From: Timema cristinae
Lineage: Eukaryota > Arthropoda > Insecta > Phasmatodea > Timematidae
Reading direction: 5' to 3'
Assembly (NCBI GenBank): GCA_039000515.1
Contig: JBCFYV010009882.1
Span: 54,053,846-54,117,845, forward strand
Length of the DNA stretch: 64,000 bases
Shown: positions 1-11,983 of the stretch, in pieces
How the letters are laid out: each line of letters begins with the position of its first letter
Numbering within the stretch: the stretch's first letter is position 1
Translations under genes and position numbers: made by a program
The notes under the pieces: model-generated
Told to the model about the DNA's origin: nothing
Databases searched by the model: none
Seen by the model: only the letters and a program-made list of their open reading frames with translations

Positions 1-1951
1 CAAATAAGTGAAGCCTTTTAGAATTTCTCGTTTACAGACCATTTTTAAGTGAACCACAGAATTCACTTCCAAAAAAAAAAAGCATACAAATAGTTATTTT
101 CATAAAGTTTTGTTTCAATAATGAAAAAACGGTTAAAAGAAAAAATAATTAAAAAAAATGTTTGTTGTGAAAGTTTGACTGTCAAAAATAACAACTCAAC
201 ATATGGTTTTGAGAATAATTTGGTTTGGCGAATGGGTACAAGGTAACTTTTCCAAGCTTTCAAGCCATATCCTTCTGTAAATAGGGTATATATATGAATG
301 TACTGTATGCATATCTCTCAAAAGGATTTTTAGTTATTCTCAATGAGCTAGAACGCTGAAATTTTGTGTAATGGTAGAGGAACCACTTATAAGGCTGTAA
401 AAACTTTTAAACTTTAAGACTTATAAGAAATATAATTCACAAACAACTGAGATTCTATTTAATTTTTTATTCATTTTTATTCCATTATTTACTAATTAAT
501 GTCACTCTTATCTAATATAGATTACATAAACCATACTACGTGCGACGCATGGTTGCAGCTGTATTACTCACCTGTCTGTGGGTTAAGATAACCTATTAAG
601 GAATTAATATAAAACATCAACTTGTAAAAAAAAATTAAAATGCATTATTGTTTAAATGGAGACTAAAAAAAAATTAGACACTAAGATAAAATATAAACCA
701 TGCCAAAAGTTTCTTTTAGCTAAAATAGGAATAAAATTATATTAAATCTCTTTTAGAGGACTTCTATGACGTAAGATACACTGAGGTATTTGGCATTACC
801 AAGTTTCAGTAAAATATTGAGTTTCTAATTTCTCAGCGCAAGGAAACATTCTGTAAAAATAAAGACTATTGACAAACGTATGGTCAAACATTAAACAATT
901 AAATCAAAAATATGTATTTAGATTCCAGACGGTGAATCAAAACCAACTATCTCAATGAATATCTAAGCGTTCTATAGCTTAAGGTGAATCAAAGAACTAA
1001 TTAATTTTTTGGTCCTTCATAAAGAAAAACATAAGTGATTATTTTAATCTCACATCATTATAAACAATCCTTTACACTGACAAGTGAGCTTCCACGATTC
1101 AAAATTGAATCAAAGCATTTTGAAAGGGCTACCAGAGGTAGAAAGTTTCTCTGTGAAAAAGTTATAGCCCATTTAAAAGTTAACAAAATCACAATTCATG
1201 CCAAATAATTACCACTCTAATTGCTTACAATAGTGACGTGACTGGAACCAAAATAACGTAAATTTTGAACTCTAAGGCTAATAGATGTGAAAATAGAGTC
1301 TCTGATTTGTTACCTATACAATACTTGGCACTATTGTAGTCACACGGAAAAATATTTATTTACCTAGGAGAAAAAGGCTGAAAATGTTTTGTTGCAAACA
1401 AAATAAAAAATAAATATGTATTTATTATGCGTTGAAATATGAGATCCATTCTCTTCTTAAAACCTTATTTTAAAATTGAAGATATTGATACAACCCAGAG
1501 TCAGCCTTCATGGTATGTATAATGGCCCTTTTATAACTTGAACCATAACTGGATATAACTAAAGCGGAAATTAGGAGGGTCTAGAATACTCCAGTCTTTG
1601 AATAAACCTGACATAAAATGAAACAAATGAAAGGAGGAGGACCAAACAAAACCAAAACAACTATTTATCAAATTCAAAATTTTTCTTGACCGATAACGCT
1701 TGGTCTTAACATAGTGTGTCAAAGTGGCCTAAGGATCTCACATTTGAATAAGTTTCAAAAACCAAAATATCCTACAAGAACTAGCATCTTAGAAAATAAG
1801 AAAAAAAAGTTGGCCTACTTAAATTAAAAACGCATTTTTAGGTGAAGTAATACATGCGCCCAGACATATGCAAATTTAAATTAAACGACCAAGTTATTGA
1901 TTTTAATGATTTATTTAAGAAATTTATGTTTTAATGGATTTTGCCTCACTT
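1..1951. other. AT-rich non-coding DNA
   Basis: No gene is recognised here. Both strands are dense in stop codons, and the few short open frames (for example 1531-1722 minus) have no recognisable motif. There are homopolymer A and T runs but no clear tandem array. Confidence 0.6.
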
Positions 1952-2226
1952 TACTTTTATAATAATTATTATTAGTACCGCGTATTACTACCCGCTCGGT
2001 TTATACGCACTTACGCTAATGTGTAATGGTAGGGTGATTGATTGTGAGATGAAATGGAGGACCTACAGTTTAACGTGGAATCCGAACCACGGTGGAGGCC
2101 TGGCATTCCCCACATTCACAAGATGTCTTATCAGAGGTGAAGGAAGGGTTTGGTAATTAGATAAATTTGTGCCGTGACCGAGGATTGAACCCCGGACCCC
2201 AGCACAGAAGTCCGTACTTTTATAAT
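1952..2226 (-). repeat. tRNA-derived SINE with 12-bp target duplication
   Basis: A SINE on the minus strand. The direct repeats TACTTTTATAAT at 1952-1963 and 2215-2226 bracket the element (1964-2214). On the minus strand it runs from a box-B-like GGGTTCAATCC near its 5' end, through a middle segment (AATGCCAGGCCTCCACC), to a 3' tail ending GGGTAGTAATACGCGGTACT followed by AAT-type repeats. The same middle and tail recur at 7905-8069 and 57,841-58,097, so this is a family. The perfect target duplication shows insertion by retroposition. Confidence 0.85.
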
Positions 2227-3036
2227 CATTGTTCCATTGTAAATGCATTCAATCCTAAGCTATACAAAATAGGGTTAGTGTAGCCATATCGAAATTTAAT
2301 AGCCCACTGTTTGTATACTACCTCATACCTACAGTTATTATTCCAATAACATCTAATTTGTTTTTTAATCCACTCCAGGAAATTTAACTCTATATCTGAG
2401 CTCATCAAATACTTAACCTATTTCAATCAGTAATCCGTGAAAGATACTATACCTTTCAATCATATTTAATTTAACAATATATGTGTGTGTGCTTATAGGT
2501 AATGGTGAATTAACATTATTGACTCACCTTGACTTAAAAAAAAAGTAGGTTAACAATTTATCCTAATTGCTGAGTTAAAATAAGTTCATTTATCTCAGAG
2601 GTTCTGTATTTAACTAGTGCTCACTTAGCTGTCTGACAGTAGCACATTATAAGTGAAAATTACACTCGTTTTTGTAAAAAACAAACATAAAAAAAGCACC
2701 TCAATAATCCAAACTTAGTCGTTTTGATTCTCAGATCGACTATAACGCATAATAAATGCTACCCAATATCTAGTATATTCTCTCCATCGCCTATATTTTG
2801 ATAATATACAAATATACTCGTATTACTCGTATATTTTAACCAAATACATATGACATTTGACTAAATAATTAGTGACATATTTATATGCATGTATGGATGG
2901 TGAAAATTGAATCCATACTAAGCGAACAAAAACACACTATGTATAAAGGGGGAGTTTCATTACCTACCGATGCTGCCATTGTTAGGCATTGTGTTAAGGC
3001 GTTAGAGTGACTAATTCTATTGTTACTTTTTACTAT
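2227..3036. other. AT-rich non-coding DNA
   Basis: No coding or structured feature recognised. A short TG-rich stretch (ATATGTGTGTGTG, about 2480) is the only low-complexity feature. Confidence 0.5.
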
Positions 3037-3620
3037 AGAGGCATTCCATTACCAAAGGGTATCACCAAGCTGAAGACCAGCACAGGCTGTATCTTGACAG
3101 GGATCAGTCTTCCTTGACAGAACAGCCACCTTCGTTAGACATCTTCGGAAGGGAGTACCACAGTAGGCTGTTGTCTTTCAGTCTAGAAATCATTTACCTT
3201 AACATAATAACATCTCACAGATATATTAATATTATTATTGGTAGCCCCCACACTCCGTACCTACTACACTAGATTACCGGAGCGCGGGATTAGGGCTACT
3301 TTACTGTTAATCGTCCACCAACCTGTTACACAATTTAAATGCCCAAGTGTGGTGTTGTTATGCTCTGATTGCTCGGTACAAAGAGAGGTTTCTAACAGCC
3401 CTTTCCAACCTACCAGCTCAAATCTAATACCACTCCCCCTCTCAACTACCAATTATTTCATGGGCGACTCTCTTTACTTGTACTAAAGACCCACTGGTAG
3501 AGAAGATTCAACACGCCTATGTGGTTCTTACGAGAAGACGCCTGGGATAAGTTGAAATTTCATCGAACTCGAATCCATGGGTCTGTCAGTAGCCTAAATT
3601 AACGCGGGCGTCTACAACAA
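3037..3620. repeat. GC-richer unclassified block, possibly a retroposon
   Basis: Base composition is clearly less AT-rich than both flanks. It contains an (ATT)n stretch near 3225 and, on the minus strand, a box-B-like GGATTCGAGTTCGA near 3575. The (ATT)n beside a composition shift resembles the SINE tails elsewhere in this window, but the shared tail sequence is not clearly present. Open frames at 3238-3486 (+) and 3264-3452 (-) overlap each other and show no recognised domain. Confidence 0.3.
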
Positions 3621-5516
3621 GGAAAAGTAAAGTTCTTAGTTATAATCTATGTAACTTACTTTTAATGTTATAAACTCTTGTTATAACAAAGTACACTTTG
3701 AATGACGCTCATAAAACAAGTTTATTTTAACTAATTTAAGTACACTAGCGTAGGATTTATTTAATTATAAATGATTTTAAAACACAAATAGTCTATGTAT
3801 TGTATATTGATTTTAATAGATATCTAAAGTAATGACAAACTTTGAGAATTTTTATGGGTGCATATCACATAAAAATGTTTCATAAACTATAAAATTTGCT
3901 TATGATAGCTTTCCTGAGAAAAAGTTAGAATAAATAATTCACAGTCAGATTGACTTCTTATGAAGAAAAATAGAATAATTTAGATAAAAAAATAGAGGTT
4001 AGTAATTTTTTCCTTCAAGATTTAAACATATTATACTTTTGGAAGGATGTATTCAAAGTATTAGATTCATAAGTTTTAAGCTTAAAGTATGTTTTGTATT
4101 TAGATAGAATACATTTGGTTAAAACTATAAACATAATTAAGGAAATGAAATTTTTATTCTTTAGAGTGATATCCGCTGAATACACCATTTAACAACACTC
4201 CATGGCCATTATAGGTCACTTGTATACTATTCCTTAGGCTAGTCTCGAAATGTTTCAATTGTAAGGATAAAAAAAAAATTGGCTTTCTACTTATAATCCA
4301 CCAAACCACTTTTATGTTTAGTAATAAATCACTTTATAGCCAGTTTCTTCCGTAATATCCAATGGGGAAACATATCGTTGAAGCTAATTGTTGTTATTAG
4401 CAAAATATATGATTCAAAATTAAGCTTTATATTACATTTTATTTAGTAGTACAGTTTAAGCTTACTCCAGAGTTTATCAAAATGTTTTAAAACAAATGTT
4501 GTTTTCAAGTATAAGTCCATCAAAATTTAATAGTAATTAATTTAAACCACACGTATTGAGAAAACAAATCTATCTTTACGGTGATTACAATATTTTCAAA
4601 TACTACATCATCAACATTATGTTAAACATCACAAAATAAAAGTGAAACATATAATTTAGAGCAGGAGAATTTCGAACCATTACAACTTGTTTTAAAGTTG
4701 AAACAACACTTTTTGACACCTTATTAGAGACTTCCATGACAAGCCTTGACACAAATATTGATCCTGGAGAAAGATTAGTATGAAGAGTGCCTAACTGGCT
4801 CTAATACCTACTAAATAAATACACAAAAATAGAAACAATACACTGCAATACAAAATTATAGTTTTAGCTACTGGACAATAGGGAAAAAAGAGGGTATGAG
4901 AGGGCGATCACAGGAAACTAAATTGATGTTTTAGGATCAAGACGCTACTCGTATTTTAATGCCTTAATTCCTTTCCGAACAATTTCATTCTTCCAAAATT
5001 AACTTGACGGTTCAGGCAGTATGTCGTAGAGTTACCAGAATGATATAGGTATGCACGGCAGTAAGATGTAGGATATCCAGGATGATAAAGACGGAATAAA
5101 CAGTATAATATAAGTACACTGTCACCCTAAAGGATATAGTGTGGGCTCCATTTCCATGTGTATTCATCATATTTATTGGTCTTGCATCAGCATTAGCAAT
5201 ACCATTTTCATATTCTAATACAACATCATACATTTAAAACCAATGTTTATTTGTATCTAATCACAAATTATGATAAATAAAATATAATATTATATAATTA
5301 GGGAGTAAGTATATACAACCAAACAAAGTTTCAAACATGAGTAGCTACCATCAAACACATAATTATTAATTCAAAGCATAAGCTAAGTAACATTTATTTA
5401 GGATATCTCAAGGCAGGATAAAATAATTAAGGGAATGTGGGACCCTACAACATTTTTTTTTAAATTTGTAAACCTCCCCCCCCTTTTTTCCTTCAAGTGT
5501 AAGCTGACCAGTTAAC
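3621..5516. other. AT-rich non-coding DNA
   Basis: Nothing recognised on either strand. The short open frame at 5012-5233 (minus) has no motif and no coding-like context. Confidence 0.5.
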
Positions 5517-5778
5517 AACTATACAACTATATATACATATATATACATATATACCTATATATATACATATATATAACTATATATACATATATATAACTAT
5601 ATATACATATATACATAACTATATATACATATATAAAACTATATATATACATATATATAACTATATATATATCCATATATATAACTATATATATCCATAT
5701 ATATAACTATATATACATATATAACTATATATATCCATATATATACATATATACAACTATATATACACACATATATTT
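5517..5778. repeat. TATATACA/ACTATA tandem array
   Basis: About 260 bp of near-pure alternating AT sequence built from variants of ACTATATATACATATATATA, with a repeat length of roughly 12-26 bp. It is a low-complexity array with no coding content. A run of nine C at about 5467 lies just upstream. Confidence 0.9.
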
Positions 5779-7904
5779 ACTTTTGTGGATAACACCTTTA
5801 AAATTAATTTATTGTTAGTTAGCTTAGACTGAGTGTACAACAGGAATAGCTATCATTTCTCATATTTATTCCCTCTTAAACATATTAGGTCACTCAAACT
5901 CAAACGTGCCAGTAATCACTCCTCTATAATCTGAACAATTTTGTAATTGTTACTAGGCGTTCATTGACACTTTTTAACCCCTAAGAGAATAAATATATGC
6001 TGGTTACGATTCGACTCCCTGAGGACTGGGCGCGAGGTTGGGCTCAGTTATGCTCTTTGGAATTAAAGAGAAAATAGATGTATCTCTTAGTTGCACTTTC
6101 TAGAAACTATTTTATATAAAAAATGCTACTAGCATTTTAAATAAAATAATTGTAGTAATAAATTGTCCGTGGCTCTCTAGGGAATCATTCAAGTGTGGAT
6201 CCCTGTGTAATGCCCCCTCCCATAATATGGCCCTGGGAGTCCTGGAAATAATGTAAATTAGGTAGAGTTTACTTTCAAATATTCAATTTTACAGCTTAAG
6301 ATAATTACTTTATGTTGTTTATAAAAGGGAGGATGTATAATTTTTTCAAATAATTTTGTTGGGATTGAAATTAAATAATTGATAGTAAAATTCATATTAA
6401 TTAGCTGAGAATTAATTCCACGATATAGTAACATTTAGAACATTCGTGCATACTCAAACCTATTGTTTGGTATTATCATTTAAACAAAAAACTATCATCT
6501 AATACACCAGATGCAATCAAAAATTACAGACAAACTCGGATAGGAAGACACATTTCTGACAGTTATCAAATTTCCTAAAATAATACTCATAAAATTATAC
6601 ATAAAATCATATGATCTACAATTGTCAATTTTAATGAATAAAATCAATACCTGCTAATAATGACAAATAATAAGCTAACATGTATAGAAAAAGTTTTTAT
6701 ACTTTAAAATTTATTCTTACCAGAATCATATTAATTAAAAATAAATTAATAATAAAATATATTATGTTGTCCTGTTTGAATTTGTTGCTTTGCTTATTCT
6801 TCAAACTAATTCCGATTAAGCCAAATAGTGTTTTAATTGACTAATTCCCGACTATCTTAGTGGTTATTTTTAGTATGTATTTTAATCTTTTATTAAAAGG
6901 TTTATTTAGTCTTATCTTGGTTGGAACCAATTCTGGGCATTTTTACTAGCCTAAATCAAGCTAACTCCTCTTGAAAGTGATAATACACTTAAAAAACGTC
7001 TTCGTAATAAGATTTCTCATGAAAATGGCTTCTAATCAAACCTTTTCTTAGCAGCGCTCTTAAGAAATGTTTCTGTGGTAAGAGTTATCTGGTCAACACC
7101 TTCTATTGAAATCTAAAATAATCTCTTGTTGATTAAGTTGTTAATATATACACCAATACTGCTTAATGGATTAGGGGACTTAGCTAGATTTACTGTGCTT
7201 AAAATGTCAAGGTTTAATACCACCACAAAAATAATAAAACAAAACCCTAGCTCAATTAATATTCTTTAACACAAAAGTAAGGATTTAAATATCAAGGATG
7301 AAACCATAAGCTACTTGTATTACTAAAATTATCTCATCAGTATTGAATCATATTAGCATAAATGTTTCAAAAAAATAATGAAGATCACATTATTTTAAGC
7401 CTTTAAAATGTTCTAAGAAAAATGAGCCTACGAGTAGCCCTATAGTGTATTGTAAGAGGTCAGCAGAATATTCTATATTCGTTTGAATGAGCGATATATA
7501 CAAAGTTTATTCGCTTATATATTTTCATGAATGGGTGTTCTAAACTAGTTAATATGACGGAATTAAGATAATATAGGAAAAACCATCTTTTAGCCCGCTA
7601 CCACCAACTATTCAAATTTTTCCTAGTTAAAATCTACTACTTCACCAAAGTATCCATCAAAGATGAAAGTTAGATTTGTAGGGGAAGTAGTTAAGTATAC
7701 ATTTAACAAAATATGTCACCACACACCACATTTATCTATTATATGATTTATATCTTGAAGTTTAAGGACTTGAGATCAAAAGAAATGATATAAACAAAAC
7801 ATGCTTGACGTAAGTTAACATATCACTATTCTTAGAGATCTTTGAATCAATACTGACACGCTATTTAAGCAATTTAACTGGCTCAAATTATTATCATTTA
7901 TATG
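5779..7904. other. AT-rich non-coding DNA
   Basis: No gene recognised. Near 6003-6060 there is a small GC-richer patch with a box-B-like GGTTACGATTCGACTCC, possibly an old tRNA-derived fragment, but no matching A box or tail was found. Confidence 0.45.
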
Positions 7905-8069
7905 TGTGAAATGCCAGGCCTCCACCATGGTTCGGAGCCCACGTTAAACTCTAGATCCTCCATTTCATTTCACAATCCCCCTATCATTTACACATTAGCG
8001 TAAGTGCATAGAAACCGAACGGGTAGTAAGAGGCGGTGCTAATAATAATAATAATAATAAATAATAATA
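7905..8069 (+). repeat. 5'-truncated SINE copy
   Basis: A plus-strand copy of the SINE at 1964-2214. It begins in the middle segment (GAAATGCCAGGCCTCCACCA), contains the conserved 3' part (ACACATTAGCGTAAGTGC, GGGTAGTAAGAGGCGGTGCT) and ends in an (AAT)n tail. The tRNA-like head is missing, as expected for incomplete reverse transcription. Confidence 0.8.
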
Positions 8070-8474
8070 TCCTTTATATTTAAATCCACACCATTTTGTT
8101 AGCTAGTATCAAAGAAATATAATAGATTTGGTCAAACTGCAGACATAGCAGTGCATTAAAAGATCCAGTTGTAAACCAAAGATAAACCGCAGCACAATGC
8201 GTTAACATATTAAAACAGCTCGACTTACATCAATCACTGATTGGCACTAAATGAAAAATAGAGTGGAAGGAAAGAGGACCAGATAGTGATGAGGAAAGCA
8301 GAGTAAATCGATACGAAAAGAGGATTACTACCTAAAATTTGTCAATGGAGCTATATAAAAACCGGGAGTATTATACAAAAGTGACAAAATAGGGGAATAA
8401 GTCGACCTCGAAGTAGACTAGAATATTTAACCAAGCCTGCTTATGTATAAGTATATATTTATATACAGGTCACT

Positions 8475-8590
8475 TAGTTTACCCTCAATGATAGCAGTCT
8501 CACTATGAAGTACACTATGGCGTAGCTTATAAGATAGGCCCATAGTGTACTTAGTGAAGGTAATACCGCTACCCTTCAGCGTGAACGGTG
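8475..8590. repeat. MITE-like foldback with 13-bp perfect stem
   Basis: AAGTACACTATGG at 8508-8520 is the exact reverse complement of CCATAGTGTACTT at 8540-8552, with a 19-nt loop. The pairing extends outwards imperfectly: CACT at 8501 with AGTG at 8553, and TGATAGCAGT with ACCGCTACCC-type sequence. The total is an imperfect hairpin of ~115 bp. It lies beside an AT microsatellite. It could be a small non-autonomous DNA transposon or a structured RNA; no TSD was identified. Confidence 0.55.
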
Positions 8591-8689
8591 TGTACATATT
8601 AATATACGTATAAATGGATGTATATACACATAAATACATGGCCATAGAAATTGGACAGGTCTTATACTTAAAAAAATACATATATTTAT

Positions 8690-8742
8690 AAATCATTACA
8701 TATATATATATATGTATGTATATATGTATATATATGTATGTA

Positions 8743-8802
<60 letters not shown>

Positions 8803-8812
8803 CAAATGGTCA
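8690..8812. repeat. (TA)n / (TATG)n microsatellite
   Basis: Long TA-dinucleotide runs interspersed with TATGTATG units. Any open frame across it encodes only Tyr-Ile alternation and is not a gene. AT-rich degenerate sequence continues to about 9020. Confidence 0.9.
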
Positions 8813-10115
8813 TTTAGACATATAAATATATTTATTTTAAATTAAATAATAAATATATAGTTTTAATTATATTTATATAAAAAAGGTCTTCTTAATTGTA
8901 TACATACTATTTATATACACAATATAGTATATACATATTATAATATATTATTTATATATATAATATTTAATATATATAAATAACATATCTTATAAATATT
9001 ATTAAATAATAAATATGTAAATTTAATTCTATATATATTCAACTTATGTTAAAATGATGTAGAATTAATTTTCTTCTCTACTCCTAAATTTTTAATCCGA
9101 TATTTTATTATGGTTAAGTATATAATAACAAAACTTAAACAGAAACAAATACTCAGTATTACCTGTATCTTCTAAACTACTATATACAAACTATTTTTTT
9201 TGTCTGATTTATTAAAATCAATTCAGTTAGTTTCCCTTTAAATATCTTAACAGATTGAGACAAAATTACTAGGCACACACCGTTAAAAAATGAAAAATAT
9301 CAATAACTATACAGTCTTGTTCTACTGTGAACATGTAATATACATTGATTGAATTATATGTGTTTCCTCGATGTGCAAGATATAGGCTATATCTTCTTCA
9401 TCAGAGATACATTGAATCATACAACAGTATTATAAGACTACTTCACTTGCCATTTAACACACCAGAATAATAATGTAAAACAACCTTGAAATATATTGAT
9501 TATTTTTGCATATTTTTTAAAATATTTGATCCTTCCTTTTAAGAAAATAAAAATTTTATTTGTGATTTCATATTATTGCTCTTGCATTGAAAATTGACTT
9601 TATTAAAAGAAAGTTAATTTCTAAGTGATTGTCGACGTGAATAATTAAAATAACCATTGAATACTTCATTTTTGTTTATACGTGTACAAAATTATGGTAA
9701 CAAATTTTAGGCTACTTTTGACATTAAATAAACCTAATGATACTTTTAATGGAGAATTTTACCGTACAATCCTGTAGAAACCCAGCTCTTAACACAGTAG
9801 TATTACATTTATACATTCATATTATTAAACCTCCTTTTATTACTATTATTATTATTTCTATTATTATAAAAGCAGTGATTTGGATAAAAAAATATTGTTG
9901 TAACTAAATAAATTATTCTAGCTTTATTAAAAAAAACCTTTCTTTTAATTCTCACTAAAAATATTTATTTAATTAACTTCATACCTACGCTCTATATTTT
10001 ACAATCACAAATTTTACCCACAGATATCATAAGTTGTCTTAAAACCTTGTACTTAATGAATACGTTGACAAGAAGGTCGGGGGTTTAATTTCAGATGGGT
10101 GGCTTCCCCATTAAA
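8813..10115. other. AT-rich non-coding DNA
   Basis: No gene recognised. Very AT-rich near 8820-9050. A short ATT-repeat stretch lies at about 9838-9868. Confidence 0.5.
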
Positions 10116-10322
10116 TTTCTACTGTGGTTTACTTACTTACTCTACGGTATTAGGATCTCGAAAGTTCACTGCTGCACTTACAAAAGTACGCCACCTATCC
10201 CTATCGTGAACAAGTTCTAACCAGTCCACCTCATTACACCCTATATCTTTCAGGTTCATTACAACGCCATCCTCCCATCTGCATCTAGGTCTTCCCAGTG
10301 GTATTTTCTACTGTGGTTTACT
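10116..10322 (-). mobile_element. Tiny 5'-truncated LINE insertion with 18-bp TSD
   Basis: Perfect direct repeats TTTCTACTGTGGTTTACT at 10116-10133 and 10305-10322 flank a 171-bp insert on the minus strand. The insert is the extreme 3' end of a LINE: the C-terminal coding tail followed by a short TAAG repeat tail. The long target duplication with severe 5' truncation is the signature of target-primed reverse transcription. Confidence 0.9.
10137..10301 (-). pseudogene. C-terminal fragment of a LINE ORF2 protein
   Basis: A 54-codon open stretch ending in TAA at 10137-10139. The translation contains GRPRCRWEDGV, DIGCNEVDWLELV and DRDRWRTFVSAAVNF. This is the conserved C-terminal tail (W-E-D ... 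D-W ... D-R-D-R-W-R) found downstream of the reverse transcriptase in many arthropod LINEs. It has no start codon and no RT domain because the insertion is 5'-truncated. The frame is intact to its natural stop, so the copy may be fairly young. Confidence 0.85.
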
Positions 10323-11388
10323 ATCATTAGCCCACCACACCAATTCAAGTGCATTTCTAACGAGTCAGCCTATCAGTGTTGGATGCCATTTATATCCCCT
10401 GTGCTTAACGTAGGTAAAATATAATATATTTTGTAAAATAAAATATATGTTTGTACTTATTTTTAATTTTTTTGTGTGGGCATATTAATTCTAGTTTAGT
10501 CATAGTAATATAATTTTAAATTAAACAATCTGTTTTGTTAAAATACTGTTAGTTGTAGACTTCTAAGTATTTGAAACGCAATTTTCAAAAGTATTTTTTT
10601 TAAATTTATTCAAACTTTAAATGAATATATAAAGTTGTTAGAATAAATATTAGTACAATAATTCAAATCTGAAAGATAAAATTTATATTATTGTGCTATA
10701 CGTTAAAAAATAATCGCGTCACTTAAACTAAGTGATGGTTCAATACAACATAAAATTGTTTAAAATCTTAATTTAAAATCAAAATTATAATAAAGTTCAC
10801 TGCTAACACAAATATGTATATTATTATTTATATAAACACGGATTTCTAGAAAAAATAATCCTATAAGTTAATTACGTGAATATGCTAGTAAACTAACGTA
10901 CACAATATGTTTAGAATAGTTGAATTAAGCCCCCTCGTAGATTTATGAAATACTATTCTACTTTTTACAACAGAAGGAAAGGATAGAATTGAGAAAAAAT
11001 ACATAGCTTCCATCACTGCATAACCTTATGGCAAGTTGAAAAATCCACAACCTCAGTCCTACTTTGCCAATAATTTTAGATTGAAGAATCATATAGAGCT
11101 TTTTTAAATACCTTACAAAATGGCATAGACCCATATAATTCAAAAAATATATAAATTATAGGCATGCATTTACATTTTATAAAACGTTGCAAAGTCTATT
11201 GTTTTGCTGTAGGCATTTTATATTTTAAAACATTTGAAATTAACTTACTAAACTTAATAATTAGCAATATCAATGTACATGCCAATCGTTTTACGTAAAA
11301 TACAATGCTCTGACCACGTGTCATGTAATGTGTTTTCAAACGAAATTATTTTTTTAGTCTAGAAATAATAATTAGTCATTTAAGTTAT
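10323..11388. other. AT-rich non-coding DNA downstream of the K2P gene
   Basis: No gene recognised. It lies between the K2P 3' end (minus strand) and the truncated LINE. Confidence 0.5.
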
Positions 11389-11394
11389 TTTATT
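11389..11394 (-). promoter_or_regulatory. Poly(A) signal AATAAA of the K2P gene
   Basis: AATAAA on the minus strand, about 40 nt beyond the TGA at 11432-11434 that closes the extended K2P frame. Its position fits a short 3' UTR for the long form of the transcript. Confidence 0.5.
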
Positions 11395-11431
11395 TGTTTT
11401 CGATAACTTTTTAGTTATTTCCAGGACTACG

Positions 11432-11983
11432 TCACATGAACACATCTTCCAAAGCTCCTTCCATGGTTTTTTTTGTTATAGTTGCCTCTTTAATTGGTAA
11501 AAAGGGGTCATCTTCAAATGTGACCATTTTTTCTCTTGCTCTCAGACCTGTTAGGTCTAAATGTTGCTTGCTTCCACCATAATTTCGCAACACAGAATTT
11601 GCTGGGGAAGGTCTGGCTTCGGGCACAGAAGGGGGTGGCACAATAACCGTGTCACTCACAACACCCGCAATATTAAATTCGCTTACGCTACGGGGCACGA
11701 AGTACTCAACCAGGGGCTCATTATTATCCCCGGATACTCGAATATTTCTGTGAACGTCTCCTTTTCCGGCAGTAAGAACGCTAGTCAGAGGAGCGTCCAA
11801 TTTCCTTCTTGGCAGACTGTGGTGCTGTTTCGGATACTGGAGCAATGATGGTTTCAGCCCAGTCTTCTCTGTTATCTGAATAGAAGGAAATGTTTTGCTG
11901 TTTCCGATAGACGCTACCACTACCCCGGCACCACCTAACACAGGATCCTGATCCCCACGCTTTTTTTTAGTCTCTACCTTATG
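11432..11983 (-). CDS. In-frame C-terminal tail of the K2P channel beyond a UGA
   Basis: The K2P reading frame continues without frameshift for 183 codons after the UGA at 11984-11986, ending at TGA 11432-11434. The tail looks like genuine protein: it contains EYFVPRSVSEFNIAGV and REKMVTFEDDPF, which I recognise as motifs of the cytoplasmic C-terminus of some invertebrate K2P channels. So the UGA is read through, removed by a small in-frame intron, used only in a short isoform, or is a disabling mutation or sequencing error. UGA followed by C is a leaky stop context. A candidate donor (AAAG|GTAATG, about 12,085) lies upstream, but the nearest acceptors have poor pyrimidine tracts. Which of these applies cannot be decided from DNA alone. 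Confidence 0.75.
   Translation of the reverse strand, partial: HKVETKKKRGDQDPVLGGAGVVVASIGNSKTFPSIQITEKTGLKPSLLQYPKQHHSLPRRKLDAPLTSVLTAGKGDVHRNIRVSGDNNEPLVEYFVPRSVSEFNIAGVVSDTVIVPPPSVPEARPSPANSVLRNYGGSKQHLDLTGLRAREKMVTFEDDPFLPIKEATITKKTMEGALEDVFM

Noticed and set aside
8427..8813. 128-codon minus-strand open frame rich in Tyr-Ile
   Set aside because: It translates a (TA)n/(TATG)n microsatellite and the adjoining hairpin; no protein features.
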